DNA of 64,000 bases from Paenilisteria newyorkensis. Lineage in GTDB: Bacteria; Bacillota; Bacilli; Lactobacillales; Listeriaceae. The notes under the pieces are model-generated. The model worked only from the letters and a program-made list of their open reading frames with translations. It did not search any database and had not been told where the DNA came from. Positions 61,779-64,000 of this stretch are shown here, in pieces; position 1 is the stretch's first letter, and the number at the start of each line of letters is the position of its first letter. Location: the NCBI RefSeq assembly GCF_000766145.1, contig NZ_JNFB01000002.1:1-64000 (forward strand), written 5' to 3'. The translations under genes and the position numbers were made by a program.

Positions 61779-61836
61779 AACAAATACGAACATACGTTGA
61801 CTTGACGGGAGGGGCGAAGAGAAGTAAAATTTAAAA

Positions 61837-61871
61837 GGTAGCTATTAAGGAATTGTGATAGCTCTTTTTTT
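61837..61871 (+). terminator. Probable intrinsic terminator
   Basis: AGCTAT pairs with ATAGCT around a short loop, followed by T7. Confidence 0.6.
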
Positions 61872-62022
61872 ATCCATCTTTCTAAAGTACATAGTATTGC
61901 GCTGGAATTTTATTATATCTCGAAATTTTTGGCGTACCAACAGGGGTTGTGTAAGAGCTAGATTCGTCGTTAATAATAATGAAATATAGAAAGACAACGA
62001 CGTAAGTGAAGGTGAATGTAGA

Positions 62023-62835
62023 ATGGAAGATAATTTGTTTGGGCAAGATTGGGAAATAGAGCCGGCGGGCGGGGAAACTGGAAAGGCCTTCGTCGCGATT
62101 CATGAAGACGAAAAATTCTTTTTAAAAAAGAATTCCTCGCCTTTTTTAGCTGCGCTTTCTGTTGAAAATATTGTGCCGAAATTAATCTGGACGCGGCGGG
62201 TTGAAAACGGGGATGTCATTACGGCGCAGAAATGGATTAATAATGGGCAGACATTGACGGCAAAAGAGATGCGAGAACCGCGTGTGGCTAGATTGCTCGG
62301 AAAAATTCACCAATCGGAGGCGTTGCGGGATATGCTGCAACGTATTGAAAAAAAGGACTATTCTTGCTTCCATTTGCTAGAAAAAGTGACGGATGGTATT
62401 GGTAATCTGAATCCACTGGATACGAAAGTTTCGGAGGCATACCGTTATTTGCTGGCGAATGTGGATGAACTGGAAGAGGGGCGCCACGTTGTCTGTCACG
62501 GTGATGTGAACCATAATAATTGGTTGCTTTCAGAAGGAAACGAGCTGTATCTTGTTGACTGGGATGGCGCGATGCTTGCTGATCCTGCGAATGATCTGGG
62601 CGTTTTATTGTATCAGTATGTTCCGTATGATGAGTGGGACGGTTGGCTTAGCGAATATGGTCAGGAGTTGACGCGCGCTTTTTATACACGGGTGAAATGG
62701 TTTTCTATCTGTCAGGTTTTGATGGCGATGAATTGGCAATTTGAGCATGACCGGAAACCGGAACTTGCTCGTTTGGAAATACTTTTGAAAAAAATAATGG
62801 AAGATAATGAGGTGTACGCAACGTTATGCGAGTAA
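62023..62835 (+). CDS. ytmP: Aminoglycoside phosphotransferase/choline kinase-like protein, YtmP family
   Basis: 270 residues with a protein-kinase-like fold. Catalytic loop HGDVNHNNW (His159, Asp161) and metal-binding [17 protein letters not shown]. The acceptor is unknown. It precedes trmB with a 10-base overlap, the same pair as ytmP-trmB in Bacillus, so it may be linked to tRNA or to small-molecule metabolism. Confidence 0.87.
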   Translation: MEDNLFGQDWEIEPAGGETGKAFVAIHEDEKFFLKKNSSPFLAALSVENIVPKLIWTRRVENGDVITAQKWINNGQTLTAKEMREPRVARLLGKIHQSEALRDMLQRIEKKDYSCFHLLEKVTDGIGNLNPLDTKVSEAYRYLLANVDELEEGRHVVCHGDVNHNNWLLSEGNELYLVDWDGAMLADPANDLGVLLYQYVPYDEWDGWLSEYGQELTRAFYTRVKWFSICQVLMAMNWQFEHDRKPELARLEILLKKIMEDNEVYATLCE

Positions 62836-63467
62836 AACATAAACCGTGGGCGCGGGAGAAAATTCTGGCTCACCCAGAAGTATGTGTGGCAAATCCTGAG
62901 GAGTTAAAGGGGAAATGGCACCAACTGTTTGGAAACGAGAATCCGATTCATATTGAAATTGGGACTGGAAAAGGTCAGTTTGTGACAGGAATGGCGCAGG
63001 CGAATCCGGATATTAATTATATTGGTATTGAAGTCGTGGAAAGTGTGTTGATTACAGCGCTCGACAAGGCGCTTGCGGCGGGAATTCCGAATTTGCGCTT
63101 GCTATCTGTGGATGGTGCGGATTTATTGGAGTATTTCGAAGTCGGTGAAGTTGCGCGGGTTTATTTGAATTTTTCTGATCCGTGGCCGAAGAAGCGGCAT
63201 GCGAAACGTCGATTGACACATCCGCGCTTTTTGGATATTTATAAAGCGTTGTTGCCGACGGAGGGCGAGATTCATTTCAAAACGGATAATCGCAGTTTAT
63301 TTGAATATTCGCTGGTGGCGTTTTCGGAGTATGGTGTTTTGTTAACTTACTTGTCGCTTGATCTTCATAACAGCTCGTTTGAAGGGAATATTATGACGGA
63401 GTATGAAGAGAAGTTTTCAGCACAAGGTTTTCCGATTTATCGTTTAGAGGCGACATTTAAATCATAG
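62826..63467 (+). CDS. trmB: tRNA (guanine-N7-)-methyltransferase
   Basis: Methylates G46 in the variable loop of tRNA. 213 residues. SAM site [24 protein letters not shown], and the catalytic/tRNA-binding [16 protein letters not shown], with [10 protein letters not shown] near the C terminus. Starts inside the ytmP end, and a terminator follows. Confidence 0.96.
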   Translation: MRVKHKPWAREKILAHPEVCVANPEELKGKWHQLFGNENPIHIEIGTGKGQFVTGMAQANPDINYIGIEVVESVLITALDKALAAGIPNLRLLSVDGADLLEYFEVGEVARVYLNFSDPWPKKRHAKRRLTHPRFLDIYKALLPTEGEIHFKTDNRSLFEYSLVAFSEYGVLLTYLSLDLHNSSFEGNIMTEYEEKFSAQGFPIYRLEATFKS

Positions 63468-63470
63468 TGA

Positions 63471-63513
63471 AAGGCTAGAGTTTCCAGCGATTATGGTTAC
63501 TCTGGCTTTTTTT
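63471..63513 (+). terminator. Terminator after trmB
   Basis: AAAGGCTAGAGT pairs with ACTCTGGCTTTT (wobble) and T run. Confidence 0.8.
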
Positions 63514-63534
63514 AGTTTAAAGGAGGACAAAAAA

Positions 63535-64000
63535 ATGGATACTTTGCGGGTAGGGGAGATAACGTTTCATTGGTTGCGCGGCGGTGTGACGCATTTCGAT
63601 GGTGGCGCGATGTTTGGCGCTGTCCCGAAGGCATTATGGAGCAAAAAACATGAGGTGAACGAGAAAAATCAGATTCGCTGTGTGACGGATCCGATGTATT
63701 TTGAATATCAGGGCAAGCATTATCTTATTGATGCGGGTATTGGCGTTTGTCGGTTGACGGAGAAGCAAAAACGTAATTTCGGTGTCGTGGAAGAATCGTT
63801 TATTTTGGAAGATTTAGCGACGCTTGGTGTGCGGCCGGAAGATATTGATTGTATCCTGATGACGCATCTGCATTTCGATCATATCGTTGGCTTGACGGAT
63901 ACGAACGGAGAAAGCATTTTCAAGAACGCGACGATTTACACGACGGAAGCGGAATGGCAAGAAATTCGCGAACCAAATATTCGTTCCAAAGCAACATACT
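63535..64000 (+). CDS. ytnP: Metallo-beta-lactamase-fold hydrolase, YtnP-like lactonase (partial)
   Basis: ATG behind AAAGGAGG; the first 155 codons are in the window and the gene runs off the end. The zinc site [11 protein letters not shown] (H-x-H-x-D-H) and [17 protein letters not shown] fit the YtnP/AidC lactonase group, which in Bacillus degrades acyl-homoserine-lactone-like or streptomycin-related signals. The C-terminal half is not visible, so the substrate class is only inferred. Confidence 0.8.
   Translation, partial: MDTLRVGEITFHWLRGGVTHFDGGAMFGAVPKALWSKKHEVNEKNQIRCVTDPMYFEYQGKHYLIDAGIGVCRLTEKQKRNFGVVEESFILEDLATLGVRPEDIDCILMTHLHFDHIVGLTDTNGESIFKNATIYTTEAEWQEIREPNIRSKATY

Larger units (their letters stand above)
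61551..62022. other. Intergenic region between exporter and ytmP
   Basis: About 470 bases with no supported gene. It holds the doubtful ORF, the 68-bp tandem repeat, and a likely terminator (AGCTAT/ATAGCT with T7, near 61837-61870). The remainder shows no clear promoter or frame. Confidence 0.6.

Noticed and set aside
61620-61795. Joining the 61.7 kb tandem repeat to the core-and-arms palindrome family
   Set aside because: Only short shared strings such as TCTCA; no alignable core, so kept separate.

Overview
The window looks like a chromosomal segment of a Listeria-like Bacillota (Listeriaceae). The evidence is gene order and low to moderate GC: a 5S rRNA/tRNA array, an MFS gene, metE-metI-metC-yitJ, menA/menFDHBE, a zinc-binding lipoprotein, yidD, ytkD, metK, asnB, leuS, trpEGDCFBA, a MurJ-like flippase, nnrD, pepV, dat, marR/MFS and ytmP-trmB. 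As far as I recall this tracks the Listeria monocytogenes lmo1682-to-lmo1610 neighbourhood, with differences that suggest a more distant species. I cannot name the species from sequence alone.

Layout. 1-2.2 kb: tail of a 5S rRNA and 22 tRNA genes ending at a terminator. 2.2-10.2 kb: MFS permease, then a SAM (S-box) riboswitch driving the methionine operon metE-metI-metC-yitJ. 10.2-17.6 kb: menaquinone genes, menA leftward and menFDHBE rightward. 17.6-23.2 kb: Zur-box-controlled zinc-binding lipoprotein, yidD, a Nudix hydrolase, small membrane and thiol proteins, a second SAM riboswitch with metK, and an alpha-carbonic anhydrase lipoprotein. 23.5-28.9 kb: asnB, an AT-rich 0.9 kb gap, then a two-gene cassette of a hyaluronan-synthase-like membrane glycosyltransferase and a nucleotide-sugar dehydrogenase. 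29-33.3 kb: MupG-type 6-phospho-muramidase, MnmM and YtqA homologues, an amino-acid permease. 34-36.7 kb: T-box and leuS. 36.8-39.5 kb: two-component system with a small membrane protein and a lytic transglycosylase. 39.6-43 kb: murQ, MurP-like PTS and MurR-like regulator for MurNAc recycling. 43.1-44.8 kb: an AbiE-type (type IV) toxin-antitoxin pair. 44.8-51.9 kb: two consecutive T-box leaders, both reading as Trp (UGG), and trpEGDCFBA. 52-64 kb: MurJ-like flippase, a frameshifted ABC-2 permease, nnrD, Nudix, pepV, dat, marR/DHA2 exporter, ytmP-trmB and the start of a YtnP-like lactonase.

Most unusual structure. A family of palindromic intergenic elements has a fixed core and non-conserved but self-complementary arms. 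Two copies (about 45147-45267 and 51970-52100) carry an identical 40-bp core in opposite orientation and bracket the second T-box plus the whole trp operon. A diverged relative lies at 23212-23331 behind the carbonic anhydrase. The arm sequences differ between copies yet pair within each copy, which suggests selection on structure. Other points of interest are the HasA-like cassette, the tandem Trp T-boxes split by one element, the T8-run frameshift and a 68-bp tandem repeat near 61.7 kb.

How the genes work together. SAM riboswitches couple methionine synthesis (metE, metI, metC, yitJ) and SAM synthesis (metK) to the SAM level. T-boxes couple leuS and trp to tRNA charging. murQ/murP/murR and the distant mupG form a peptidoglycan-sugar salvage route. 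A Zur box ties the zinc-binding protein to zinc starvation.
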